DNA of 45,508 nucleotides from the NCBI GenBank assembly GCA_018401055.1, contig JAGYLB010000086.1, positions 1 through 45,508 on the forward strand, read 5' to 3'. Origin of the DNA: Roseicyclus sp. (GTDB lineage: Bacteria; Pseudomonadota; Alphaproteobacteria; Rhodobacterales; Rhodobacteraceae). Positions 35,718 to 44,856 of the stretch are shown piece by piece; within the stretch, counting starts at the first letter, position 1; every line of letters starts with the position of its first letter. Position numbers and translations under genes: made by a program. The notes under the pieces were generated by a model that saw nothing but the letters and a program-made list of their open reading frames with translations, made no database searches and was not told where the DNA came from.

Positions 35718-38181
35718 ATGACCGCGACCGTATTCACGACCTCTCCCAAGCCGATCACGAAAACCGCGGCCTCCGCCAAGTGCGCAGGCCGGACGCCCGC
35801 CACGCGGCGCGGGGCACCGGACTGGCTTCCCTTCGCCATGGCGATCCTCGGCGCCCTCGAGGGCAGCAACTGGGCCGGCTGGCGTGTGACGCTGCCCGCA
35901 AAGGACAGCGCAGGTGACGCCGACGACCCGCCACGCGCGTGCCACACCGACGATGCGGCTCCCGTATCATCCGCCCCCAAGTCAGGCGCGACGCCGATGT
36001 CGGCTGCCGCGCGGACTGGAGCCTTGGCGACAGCGTCGACGACCTTCTTGACCAGATCGAACAGGCAGACGAGTTCGGCCCGGTTCTTCCGTCCTGTCCG
36101 CCCGCCGGACCGGCCCCCGACACGGTCTGGCGCCCGAAGGCTGCGACCCTTCTGGCGGCGGTGCGGATCGCCGCCAGCTTCGGCAATGCGACGACGATGG
36201 CCACGGAACTGGGCACGAACGGCGCGCTCACGCTGCTGGCGACCGGCAGCGCCGCGCTGGACCAGACGGTCAGGAAGATGCTGGAGCAGGTCTTGGCCGA
36301 ACCGAGCCTCTGGCCCGCGGCTGTGCCCGCACCTGACCTCCTTTACGCCGTCGACGCAGTTAAGACCGGCAGTCCAGATCGGCACCGCACGCTCGGCGCC
36401 TTCTCGGAGAAGATGCGCGACGCGCTCGAGATGGGCACGCCCGTAGCGCTGATCACCCCCGTCGCAGGCACCGCGCCCCGCGCCCTGCGCGACCTGAGCC
36501 CGAAGGTGATCGCCCTCAAGCCCCTTAATCCCGAGCAGCTCTCCGTCCTGCTCGACCTCGCCTATCCCGGCCAGGGGGCTGGCGACGCGCTCGCCGCCCT
36601 TCCCACGGAAGCCCGCGTCTCGCGTCTCGATCCGGACCGGGCCACCCTTGCCCTGCGCGCAACGGACCCCGAGACCGCGGTGACGGCGATCGCCGAAGCC
36701 CTGTGCCCGGCCCCGGTCGAAGGGGCTGGCTGGGCCAACTTTCCCATGCCTGACACGGTCAGGGCGCCGCTCGAACAGATGATCTCGGATCTGCGTGATT
36801 GGCAGGACGGCAGGATTTCCTGGAGCGATGTCGCGCGTGGACCGCTTCTTGTCGGCCCGCCCGGATCGGGAAAGACTCAGGTTGCCCGGCTCATCGGCCA
36901 CGAAGCCGGCATCGCTGTCGTCGCGGGATCCGTGGCGCAATGGTCTTCCGAGAGCGCGCGTTCGGGTGACATGATCAAGGCGATGCGCGCGGCCTTCGCC
37001 ACGGCCGCGGAGCAGGCGCCGAGCCTGCTTTTCCTCGATGAAATCGATGCGTTCGGGGACCGGAACCGGCGGACGGACCACAACAGCGCGTACACGGATT
37101 TCATTGTCACGGCCCTTATCGACCAGCTCGATGGGTACCACGGCCACGAGGGCGTGATCGTGATGGCGGCGACCAACCACCCTGAGAAACTGGACAAGGC
37201 CATCACGCGCGCCGGGCGCTTCGACCGGATCCTGAGCCTGCCGCATCCGGACCACAGGCTCCTGCCCCAGGTGCTCCGCTGGCATCTCGGGCCCGACCTC
37301 GCCGATGCCGATCTGACCGGTATCGCGCAAGCCGCGCTCGGGATGTCGGGGGCCGATGTCGCGGCCGCGGTTCGCACCGCCCGTGGCCGGGCCCGTCAGG
37401 CACGGCGCGCGCTTGCCCTGGCCGATCTGATCGACGCGATCCACCAGGCCCGGACCCCGTTGCCCAAGACGCTTCGCAGGATCGTTGCCGTGCACGAAGC
37501 AGGCCATGCCCTCGTCAGCGCCGCGACGGGACGCGCCGATGTGGCCATGCTCGCGATCCAGTCCGACGGGGTGTCACGGCGACCAGCCTGCACCGGACAG
37601 GTGAGGACCGTGCGGCGATCGAAGCCCAACTCCAGATCAGCATGGCCGGGCGCGCGGCGGAGCGGCTCCTGCTCGGACAGGTTTCGGCCGGGTCAGGTGG
37701 AGATCCGGGCAGTGATCTCGCCACGGCAACCCGGCTTGCGACGGCGCTCGAAGCTTCATGGGGTCTGGGCTCAACGCTGATTTGGCAGGGGCCGATCGAG
37801 GGGATCGAGGCGCGCCTGCGCGACGACACCGGCCTTCGGGCGCGGGTCGAAACCCATCTGCGCAACGCCGAAACCCGCGCGAGCCAGATCCTGACCGCCC
37901 ATCGGGCGCTCCTCGACGAGATGGCGGCCGCCCTCGACGCGGCCGGGGTGCTCGCGGGGCCGAAGCTCGCGGCGTTTATCGCACGCGTCAGGCTGGAACC
38001 CGGGGCTGCTTCTGCGCCCCGGTACGTGACGCCCGAGCACCAGAGCAGAACACTTGCAGAGGAGCGTCCGGTCCCCGAGGCAGTTCGGTGCAGGCAGCCC
38101 CCGGCACGGTCGTGCGAAGACGAACCCACGAAGGCGCGGAACAAAGGCGATCCGGACATGTCCGGGGAAGGCACCCGGTGA
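35718..38181 (+). pseudogene. AAA+ ATPase fused to M41 (FtsH-like) peptidase, two frameshifts
   Basis: The reading starts MTATVFTTSPKPITKTAASA and PDWLPFAMAILGALEGSNW. A lost base near 36018 joins it to DWSLGDSVDDLLDQIEQADE. The AAA module has Walker A (GPPGSGKTQVA, about 36856), Walker B (LLFLDEIDAFGDR, about 37030) and the second region of homology (ATNHPEKLDKAITRAGRFDR). The peptidase helix AVHEAGHALVSAATG carries HExxH. Near 37569 another lost base must be restored to read VTATSLHRTGEDRAAIEAQ and MAGRAAERLLLGQ. The repaired protein is about 821 aa. No N-terminal TM helix is seen, unlike FtsH, so it is cytoplasmic. A domain of about 270 residues precedes the ATPase. This copy is probably inactive unless the shifts are errors. 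Confidence 0.75.
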
Positions 38182-38898
38182 TCTGGGTTGCAAAGGTCCC
38201 GATCCCTTGTGCGCAACGGCGTTAGAAAGGGGGTTGGGTCGGGCAACGAGCTGACTTCGCAAACTGCACCCGGCCATCTGCAAGCGCGCCACGGGTCCCG
38301 AGGGGCCTGTGGCGAGGCGATCATTCGATAAGGCGCGGGAAGGGCCTGTCCGCCGCATGACCCAGTCGGAAGGAGCCCCCTAATGCCGAACCCCTTTAAA
38401 GCCCGCCTGATCCGCCTCACGCTTGGGGGTGCGCGCGGCAGATGAAGCATAATTTATATCACGCCCTCAGTGCGTTAAAGGATTTCCAATCCCCAACTTT
38501 CTCCTGCCGGAGGGCAGATTTCGCAGACCTGACGCGTTACATGTCACAGAGCGCCCCTGACGCCACGAAAGCCGATGAACCGGGGCGCGTAACGGTGCAG
38601 GACGGGACGGTCGCGGGTGACGACGCATACAAACAGCGAGCAAGGCAGCGCGTCCCCATCTTCTCGGGGAGTGAGGTGACGTGCCGCTGTCTTTGGAAAA
38701 GAGACCGCCAAGAGGACCAGGAGCCTCCACGACTGGCGCCCGCCGCGGCCTCCTCCAGACCCATGCCCCGCTCTCTGCAAACGGGCTCTCCCTGGTCAAG
38801 CGGGCGAGACCCGACGGGAAAGCCACCGCGTCAAGGCCGCCGGATCCAGACCGGCACGAAACGCCGGCTTCGGATACTCATCCCACGCTGTCGCGACG
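38182..38898 (+). other. 717-bp stretch with at most small ORFs
   Basis: No clear gene is seen. At 38383-38445 a 20-codon frame (MPNPFKARLIRLTLGGARGR) follows a GGAG ribosome binding site at the right distance and could be a leader peptide. An AT-rich patch follows (ATAATTTATATCA, about 38453-38465). A longer frame from 38681 runs in phase into the next small gene, but its first 70 residues have the composition of non-coding GC-rich DNA. Confidence 0.35.
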
Positions 38899-39076
38899 AA
38901 TGCCGGACCGGATCGATGTCGTCGTGCCACGGCCCGGCGCGGAACACAGCATCGCACCCTTGGCGGGCCCGGGACGTGCGCCTATCTTGCCGGTCTCCCG
39001 CACCGAGATCGCCCTGCTGCGTGCCCATCTCGGCCCGGCGATAGACGCGATCCTGTTCGACGGAGAGACCTCATGA
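38899..39076 (+). CDS. Small hypothetical protein upstream of the serine recombinase (58 aa)
   Basis: From ATG 38899 the frame reads MPDRIDVVVPRPGAEHSIAP, GRAPILPVSRTEIALLRAHL and ends AIDAILFDGETS. Its stop overlaps the recombinase start (ATGA), so the two are co-translated. The frame is open back to 38681 (131 aa); I prefer the shorter form because only that part looks protein-like, although no good RBS is seen. Small partners of this kind may be directionality or accessory factors for the recombinase, but this is only positional inference. Confidence 0.5.
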
Positions 39077-40695
39077 CGAAGGCCGCCATCTACGCACTCG
39101 TGTCCACCACCCGCCAGGCGGACGGCGAAATCTCGCTGCCCGACCAGATCGCCCAGTGCGAGGCCTATTGCGCGCGTCAGGGGTGGTCTGTCGCCGCGAC
39201 ATATGTCGAGCCTGGCGCCTCGGCCCGCGACGACGACCGCCCGCAGTTCCAGGAGATGATCTACGCGGCAACTAGGACCGACCAGCCCTTTGAGGTCATC
39301 GTTGTCCATTCGCTCAGCCGTTTCAGCCGCGACTCGCTCCAGGCCGGCATCTACACACGCGATCTGGAAAAGGCCGGTGTTCGCCTCGTGTCGATCACCC
39401 AGGACCTCGGCGAAAGCGAGCTGGGGGAGTTTGTCCGCAAGGTGTTTCACCTGATGGACGAACACCAGAGCCGCGAGAACGCCAAACATGTCCACCGCGC
39501 CATGCTTGAAAATGCGCGGCAGGGCTTCTGGAACGGCGCCAAGCCGCCCTATGGCTATAGTACGAAGATCACGGAACGCCGTGGTGGGCGAGACAAGAAG
39601 ATTCTGGTGATCGAAGAAGGCGAGGCTGCCGTCGTGCGCCGCATCTTCGCGCTGGCCGCTGGCGCCGAAGGCCCACCCATGGGCGTCAAGGCTATCGCAA
39701 ACTACATGAACCGGCGTGCCATCACCCGTCGGGGCCGACTCTTTTCCACCGGCGGAATCTACGACATTCTGACATCGACGACCTATACCGGCGTCCATCA
39801 TTTCAACCGAAACGATAGCCGACGGAAGCGCGCTCGCCCGCCCTCGGACTGGATCGAGGTTCCGGTACCGCAGATCGTCGAGGCCCGTGACTTCAATACC
39901 GTCCAGGCCCTGCTCAAGAGCCGCAACCCGAAAACCACGCCTCCGCGCGTGGTCAATGGCCCGACATTCCTTGCGGGGCTGGCAAAGTGCGCCTATTGCG
40001 GCGCCGCACTGATCCAGAACACCGGCAAGGGTGGACGCTACCGCTACTACTGCTGCTCTTCAAAGCTGAAGCAGGGGCCACAAGGGTGCCGGGGCCTGCG
40101 CATGCGGATGGAGGAGCTGGACACCATCGTCCTCCAACAACTGGAGCGTCATGTCCTTCAGCCTGCCCGGCTGGAGCATCTGCTTGCGGACTATCTCTCA
40201 ACCGCGCGTGATCGCGATGCCAAAGCCAGGGACATTCTGGCCCGGATGCGCAGCGACCATGCCGAGGCCAAGGCCGCCATCACGCGCCTGCTCGAATTGG
40301 TCGAGAAGGGCGTCATGGACCTTGATGACCCTGAACTGCGCCAGCGCCTCATAGACCTGAAGTTCCGGCGCGACGAATTGTCCGACGAGATCACCGCAAT
40401 GAGCCGGCGCATGACCGAGGCTGCCCCACAGATCACCGTGGAGAAAGTCCGCGCCCTCTCGGAACTCCTGCGCAACAGCTTCCGGTCCGAGGACCCGGGC
40501 TTTCGTCAGGCCTACGCCCGGCTTCTGCTCGACGAAGTCCGCGTCTCGGACGAAGACATCCGCCTGAGCGGGTCGAAAGACCGCCTCGCTCAAAAGGCAG
40601 CGAGCGGCCAAGGCCTCGCCCCGCCCGAGGTTCTCTCTTTTGTTCGGAAATGGCGCACCGGGGAGGATTCGAACCCCCGACCCCTTGATTCGTAG
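39073..40695 (+). CDS. Large serine recombinase (site-specific integrase)
   Basis: A 540-residue large serine integrase. The N-terminal resolvase domain has the nucleophile Ser11 in YALVSTTRQADGEISLPDQ, and VVHSLSRFSRDSL with the catalytic Arg pair. The recombinase domain (GFWNGAKPPYGYSTK... to RPPSDWIEVPVPQIVEA) is followed by a zinc ribbon (CAYCG ... YYCCSSKLKQGPQGC) and a long coiled coil (ARMRSDHAEAKAAITRLLEL onwards). The last 15 codons (RTGEDSNPRPLDS) lie antisense inside tRNA-Arg, which supplies the stop. Only the short upstream gene is in the same operon. It probably integrated the right-hand block at tRNA-Arg. Confidence 0.93.
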   Translation: MTKAAIYALVSTTRQADGEISLPDQIAQCEAYCARQGWSVAATYVEPGASARDDDRPQFQEMIYAATRTDQPFEVIVVHSLSRFSRDSLQAGIYTRDLEKAGVRLVSITQDLGESELGEFVRKVFHLMDEHQSRENAKHVHRAMLENARQGFWNGAKPPYGYSTKITERRGGRDKKILVIEEGEAAVVRRIFALAAGAEGPPMGVKAIANYMNRRAITRRGRLFSTGGIYDILTSTTYTGVHHFNRNDSRRKRARPPSDWIEVPVPQIVEARDFNTVQALLKSRNPKTTPPRVVNGPTFLAGLAKCAYCGAALIQNTGKGGRYRYYCCSSKLKQGPQGCRGLRMRMEELDTIVLQQLERHVLQPARLEHLLADYLSTARDRDAKARDILARMRSDHAEAKAAITRLLELVEKGVMDLDDPELRQRLIDLKFRRDELSDEITAMSRRMTEAAPQITVEKVRALSELLRNSFRSEDPGFRQAYARLLLDEVRVSDEDIRLSGSKDRLAQKAASGQGLAPPEVLSFVRKWRTGEDSNPRPLDS

Positions 40696-40727
40696 TCAAG
40701 TACTCTATCCAACTGAGCTACCGGTGC
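40651..40727 (-). tRNA. trnR: tRNA-Arg (ACG)
   Basis: A complete tRNA on the minus strand. The acceptor GCACCGG pairs with CCGGTGC, the D arm is GCTCAGTTGGATAGAGT, the anticodon arm is CTTGACTACGAATCAAG with ACG (read as ICG), and the T arm is GGGGGTTCGAATCCTCC. The discriminator is G and CCA is encoded at 40651-40653. Its 3' end faces the serine recombinase gene and overlaps that gene's last codons. It is intact, so it serves both as a working tRNA and as the probable attachment site. Confidence 0.96.
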
Positions 40728-40783
40728 GTGAGGGCGGGGTTTAGCGCCGCCTTTCGAGGCTTGCAAGCGGAAAACCCGATCTT

Positions 40784-42169
40784 TCAGGACGCAAGCCCGG
40801 CAGGCAGGAGGATCCTGAAACAAGTCCCGCGCGCGTCGCTGTGGGCCAGTTCCAACCGCCCCCCGTGGCCGCGCACCAATTCGGCGCAGATCGCAAGGCC
40901 CAGGCCCGAGCCGCCTTTGCGCGCGCCGCCGTGAAATGGCTGGAACAGGTGATCCAGCGCCTTCTTGGGCAGGCCGGGGCCGGTATCGGACACTTCGATC
41001 ACCCATCCCTCGGCGGTATCGCGTCCGGTGACATGAATGTCGCCCGTCTGCACGGTTGCCCCGATCGCCTGCCGCGCATTTCGCACGAGATTGGACAGCA
41101 CGCGGTGCAATTGTTCGGGATCGGCGCGCACGGTCACATCGGCGGCGACATCGCAGGCATAGTCGATCTGCGCCGCATCCGCCGCCAGCCGGTCATTTTC
41201 GATCACGTCCTCGACCAGCGCGCGCAAACCGATCCGATCCAGTTTGGGGGCCGGCTCCTCGGCGCGGCCAAAGGCCAGGGTCGCCTCGGTCAGGTTGATC
41301 GCCCGGTTCAGCGACGCCACGAGCCTGGGCGCGATGCGCTGCACGGTCGGGTCTTGCGATGTCTCGAGCCGATCCGCGACCAGCGTGGCGACCGACAGCA
41401 TGTTGCGCAAATCATGGCTGATCTTGGCCACCGCCTCGCCCAGTTGGGCCAAGCGTTCCCTTTGTTTCAGGGCGCCGGTCAGATCCGTCTGCAACCCGTG
41501 CAAGGCGTCTTCGGCGCTGCGCAATTCACGCACGCGCCCTTGGGGCTGGATGATCCGGGTCGCGTCCGCCGGGGCCTCGGCATAGCGCACCATGGAGCCC
41601 ACGAGCCGCCGGATCGGCGTCACCATCAGGCGGCGCACCGCCACGAAGAGCAACAAGGCGGTAAAGATCGAAATCGCCGCCGAGAGCGCGAGAATCCGCA
41701 GCCCGTAATCGATCATCGCCATGCGCAAGGGTTCGGTCGGCATCGTGATCTCGATCAGCAGACCGGCTTCGCGCACCGGTTCCCCGATCACGCGGATCAC
41801 CTGTGGCTCGGGTTCTGCCAACCGCGCCAACGCATCGCGCATCAACACGAGCGGCGAGGGATCGCGCAGATCGAAACTGGCGGCGATGGCGGGCATCCCG
41901 TCGCTGGACAGGATCAGTTGCCGCACCGCATCGCGCCGCAACACCACGTTCAGCACCTCGGCATTGCGCAGAAGTTCCGCCTCGAGCGCGTCGGAAATCA
42001 TGCCATCGCTGGCCAAAAGCGCCAGCGACGCGATCTGTGCCCGTTCCAGGCGCGCCAAGAGGTAATCTTCGCGGAACCGTGCGATCGACGGCATGAAGAT
42101 GAAAATCTCCGCCAGCATCACGAAGATGACGGTGAGAATCAGAAAGCGCCCAGAAAGCGTATGTGCCAC
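40784..42169 (-). CDS. Membrane sensor histidine kinase
   Basis: A 461-residue kinase. TM1 is FLILTVIFVMLAEIFIFMP (about 8-26), a periplasmic domain of about 130 residues follows, and TM2 is ILALSAAISIFTALLLFVAV (about 163-182). HAMP comes next, then the H box GEAVAKISHDLRNMLSVATL, the N box NLVRNARQA, G1 SDTGPGLP and G2 GGSGLGLAI. The last residues form the usual ATPase end. It lies 32 nt downstream of the flavoprotein gene, in the same minus-strand unit. No response regulator is adjacent, so its partner must be elsewhere. The signal is unknown. Confidence 0.92.
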   Translation of the reverse strand: MAHTLSGRFLILTVIFVMLAEIFIFMPSIARFREDYLLARLERAQIASLALLASDGMISDALEAELLRNAEVLNVVLRRDAVRQLILSSDGMPAIAASFDLRDPSPLVLMRDALARLAEPEPQVIRVIGEPVREAGLLIEITMPTEPLRMAMIDYGLRILALSAAISIFTALLLFVAVRRLMVTPIRRLVGSMVRYAEAPADATRIIQPQGRVRELRSAEDALHGLQTDLTGALKQRERLAQLGEAVAKISHDLRNMLSVATLVADRLETSQDPTVQRIAPRLVASLNRAINLTEATLAFGRAEEPAPKLDRIGLRALVEDVIENDRLAADAAQIDYACDVAADVTVRADPEQLHRVLSNLVRNARQAIGATVQTGDIHVTGRDTAEGWVIEVSDTGPGLPKKALDHLFQPFHGGARKGGSGLGLAICAELVRGHGGRLELAHSDARGTCFRILLPAGLAS

Positions 42170-42201
42170 GCGGTTACCGCCTTACCTGCCCCCCTTGGCG
42201 G

Positions 42202-43614
42202 TCACAGCCAGCGCTGCACCATGCGCACGATCCGCTTCACCAAGGGGCTGTCGAACAGTTTGGGAGAGAAATAGGCCCCCGCAACGCGTTTGTTAATCTC
42301 TCCCAGTGTCGGATAGGGCGCGACCATGCCGGCCACCGCCGACATTTTCAGGCGGTTCGTGATGACGAGCGCCCAAAGCTGGATCAATTCACCGGCCTGC
42401 GGCCCGACGATGGTGGCGCCCACCGGGCGGCCCTTGACCACCATGACCTTGGCGAACCCCACCGTCTGCCCGGTGGCGATGGCCCTGTCGTTATGGGCGA
42501 AATCGGCCCGCGCAACGAACAGGGCTTGGCCGAAACGCTGTCGCGCCTCGGCCTCGGTCAGGCCAACCTGCGCCAATTCGGGGTCGGTATAGGTGGCCCA
42601 TGGAATATGATCCTGGCGCGCGCGGGCGGGCAGGCCGAACAGCATGGGCCGGATGATCACGCCCGCATGATAGCCCGCGACATGGGTGAATTGCAGCCCG
42701 CCGGCGGCATCGCCAACGGCATAAACCCGCCGATTGCTCGACCGCAGGCCGCTGTCGACGGTCACGCCGCGCCGGTCAAAGGCCACATTGGCACGATCCA
42801 GATCAAGCGCATCCACATTCACCTGCCGCCCGACGGCCACCAACAGATGTGTGCCGTCGAACACCCGCCCATCCGCGACGTCCACACGGATCGCCCCGGT
42901 GCCGCCCGATATGCCCGACACTTGCGCGCCTTCGACAATCTCGATGCCCTCTCCACGCAGCTTGTCCAGAACGATCGCCGCCGCCTCGGGGTCGTCGCGG
43001 CCCAGCGCCTTTTGCCCTTCGAGCACCGTCACGGCCGCGCCAAGGCGGCGATGCGCCTGCGCCATTTCAAGCCCGATGGGCCCGCCCCCGATGATGATCA
43101 GGTGGCCGGGGCGGTCGCGCAGGTCAAAGATGGTTTCGTTGGTCAGGTAGGGCGTCGTGTCCAGGCCGGGGATCGGCGGCACCAAGGGCCGCGATCCGGT
43201 GGCGATCACGAAACGGCGCGCCGTGATCACCGCATCGCCCGCCTGCACCTCGGTCGGCGAGATGAAGCGCGCCTGTTCCCGGATCACCCGCACCCCGAGC
43301 CCTTCGAACCGGTCCTGGCTGTCGACCGGCGCGATGGTGTCGATCGTGGCCTGCACATGATCCTTGGCGGCGGCGAAATCGGGCAATGCGTCATGGCCCG
43401 CGGTGCCCAGACCCGCCTGCGCGCTGGCATGGGCCTTGTGCCCCGCGGCTAAGAGCGCCTTGGACGGCACGCAGCCGTAATTCAGGCAGTCCCCCCCCAT
43501 CTTGTGCCCTTCGATCAGGGTGACATCGGCGCCCATCTGCACCGCCCCCGCCGCGACGGACAGGCCACCGGACCCGGCGCCAATGATGCAGATATCGGTC
43601 TTGATGCGGGTCAT
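42202..43614 (-). CDS. FAD-dependent pyridine nucleotide-disulfide oxidoreductase (MerA/Lpd-like)
   Basis: A 470-residue class I flavoprotein. FAD binding is shown by CIIGAGSGGLSVAAGA, the redox disulfide by GGDCLNYGCVPSKALL, NAD(P) binding by IIIGGGPIGLEMAQAH, and the second FAD motif by RVYAVGDAAGG. The dimerisation domain has ATYTDPELAQVGLTEAEA. Unlike dihydrolipoyl dehydrogenase, the C-terminal His-Glu pair region is replaced by GMVAPYPTLGEINKRVAGAY, as in MerA-like proteins encoded next to TVP38 genes. No MerA N-terminal metal domain or C-terminal Cys pair is seen. The substrate is unknown. It follows the TVP38 gene by 24 nt. Confidence 0.9.
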   Translation of the reverse strand: MTRIKTDICIIGAGSGGLSVAAGAVQMGADVTLIEGHKMGGDCLNYGCVPSKALLAAGHKAHASAQAGLGTAGHDALPDFAAAKDHVQATIDTIAPVDSQDRFEGLGVRVIREQARFISPTEVQAGDAVITARRFVIATGSRPLVPPIPGLDTTPYLTNETIFDLRDRPGHLIIIGGGPIGLEMAQAHRRLGAAVTVLEGQKALGRDDPEAAAIVLDKLRGEGIEIVEGAQVSGISGGTGAIRVDVADGRVFDGTHLLVAVGRQVNVDALDLDRANVAFDRRGVTVDSGLRSSNRRVYAVGDAAGGLQFTHVAGYHAGVIIRPMLFGLPARARQDHIPWATYTDPELAQVGLTEAEARQRFGQALFVARADFAHNDRAIATGQTVGFAKVMVVKGRPVGATIVGPQAGELIQLWALVITNRLKMSAVAGMVAPYPTLGEINKRVAGAYFSPKLFDSPLVKRIVRMVQRWL

Positions 43615-43638
43615 GGGACGGGGCCTTTCACTCGGGCA

Positions 43639-44391
43639 TCACGGGCCGGGGCGGCCGCGAAACAGTTTCACAAGAACAGGCAACAGCGCCAGGGCCGACA
43701 GGCCCAACAGCGGCAACAGGATCTGCGGCTCGAAGATCAGGCCCAGATCGGGCGCCTCGCCACGGGCAAAGACATCCGACAGGCCCGCCCCGACAGAGGT
43801 ATAGATCACCGCCCCCGGCATGATGCCGAAAAAGGTGGAAATCACGAAGCGATGGCGCGGCACCTCCAGAAAGGCGGGAATGAGGTTGGCGAGGAAAAAC
43901 GGCACAACGGGCAAAAGCCGCATCAGGAACAGCATCGACCACTGGTTTTCGTCGATCCCGTCCTTGATGCGTTTCACCAATCCTTCGGACCCTTCCAGCC
44001 GGGCCGCCATCCGCGCGCCGATACCGCTTCGCGCCGCCAGAAAGATCGCCGTCGCCCCAAGCGTGGCGCCGGTGATGTTGAACAGGGCACCGGGAAAGGT
44101 CGCGAACAGGAACCCGCCGGTCAGCGTGGCAATGGTGGCACCCGGCAGCGAAAACGCCACGATCAGCGTGTAGACCGCGATGAAGCCGGCCACGGCGGCC
44201 AAGTAATGGTCATCGCGCAGTGCGATCAGCGCCTCACGGTTGTCGGACAGGGCCTGGAAACTGATCCTGTCCCCCAGCAACCACCAACCAAGCCCGCCCC
44301 CCAGGACCAGCGCGATCAAGGGCAGGTTGCGCCTGAGGGCGGATTTGCCCCCGGCTGGCGCGGCGGCAGGGTCTTGCAACCTGTCGGTCAT
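43639..44391 (-). CDS. TVP38/TMEM64 (VTT/DedA-like) membrane protein
   Basis: A 250-residue polytopic inner-membrane protein. I chose ATG 44391 (MTDRLQDPAAAPAGGKSALR); the frame is open 48 codons upstream without membrane-protein character. TM segments start at NLPLIALVLGGGLGWWLLG, AVAGFIAVYTLIVAFSLPG and TLTGGFLFATFPGALFNITG. The VTT core is FLMRLLPVVPFFLANLIPAF with FFGIMPGAVIYTSVGAGL after it. A last TM ends at LLPLLGLSALALLPVL. Members move lipids or contribute to envelope function. It heads the unit with the flavoprotein and kinase and is divergent from rpmH. Confidence 0.92.
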   Translation of the reverse strand: MTDRLQDPAAAPAGGKSALRRNLPLIALVLGGGLGWWLLGDRISFQALSDNREALIALRDDHYLAAVAGFIAVYTLIVAFSLPGATIATLTGGFLFATFPGALFNITGATLGATAIFLAARSGIGARMAARLEGSEGLVKRIKDGIDENQWSMLFLMRLLPVVPFFLANLIPAFLEVPRHRFVISTFFGIMPGAVIYTSVGAGLSDVFARGEAPDLGLIFEPQILLPLLGLSALALLPVLVKLFRGRPGP

Positions 44392-44595
44392 CGGGCACGA
44401 TCCTTGTTTCTTGTCCCTAGATGCAACAGGGGGGCGGGATGCGACAGGGGGTTCACGCCGCCTTGATGGGCCGTGACGAAAAAGCGGCCTTTCGTGACGT
44501 CGGCGCCCCGGTTCGGTAACATGGCACAGGCCCATGTTGCAAAAACCCGCGATACGCTGCGTTGCGAAAATCGCACCGGCATCGCGCGCTCTTTG

Positions 44596-44624
44596 TTGAC
44601 AGGCCCCACGGCTTTCCTTAGATG
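44596..44624 (+). promoter_or_regulatory. Probable promoter of rpmH-rnpA-yidD
   Basis: TTGACA (44596-44601) is a perfect -35. A 17-bp spacer leads to TAGATG (44619-44624) as -10. The predicted start near 44631 gives a leader of about 74 nt before rpmH. The rest of the 313-bp gap after the divergent TVP38 gene holds nothing else I can support. Confidence 0.6.
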
Positions 44625-44704
44625 CCGGGCTTCATCGGAGATTCCATGAGGTCGATGAGGCGCGCCATGCGCGACCCGGCCCGGACGAGCGACGGAGAAG
44701 TCAG

Positions 44705-44842
44705 ATGTCGAAGCGCACTTATCAGCCCTCGAACCTTGTGCGCAAACGGCGCCACGGGTTTCGTGCCCGCATGGCCACCAAGGCGGGCCGCAAGATCCTG
44801 AACGCGCGCCGCGCGGTCGGCCGGAAGTCGCTCAGCGCCTGA
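44705..44842 (+). CDS. rpmH: 50S ribosomal protein L34
   Basis: A 45-residue protein, [20 protein letters not shown] to [11 protein letters not shown], that matches the highly conserved L34 sequence; it is one residue longer than usual because of MSK. GGAGAAG about 7 nt before the ATG is the RBS. L34 is a small basic protein of the large subunit. It is the first gene of the conserved rpmH-rnpA-yidD order. The next gene starts 14 nt after its stop. Confidence 0.98.
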   Translation: MSKRTYQPSNLVRKRRHGFRARMATKAGRKILNARRAVGRKSLSA

Positions 44843-44856
44843 TACGGGTGCGGGGG

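Noticed and set aside
35648..37507. Minus-strand open frame of 619 codons
   Set aside because: It is antisense to the AAA-M41 gene, which has Walker motifs and HEAGH; the composition is that of a shadow frame.
40841..42274. Plus-strand open frame of 477 codons
   Set aside because: It is antisense to the sensor kinase with complete H, N and G boxes.
42163..43452. Plus-strand open frame of 429 codons
   Set aside because: It is antisense to the flavoprotein gene with its FAD, disulfide and NAD motifs.
42202..43614. True mercuric reductase or dihydrolipoyl dehydrogenase
   Set aside because: It lacks the MerA metal-binding N-terminus and C-terminal Cys pair and the Lpd C-terminal His-Glu signature; it has no mer or dehydrogenase-complex neighbours.
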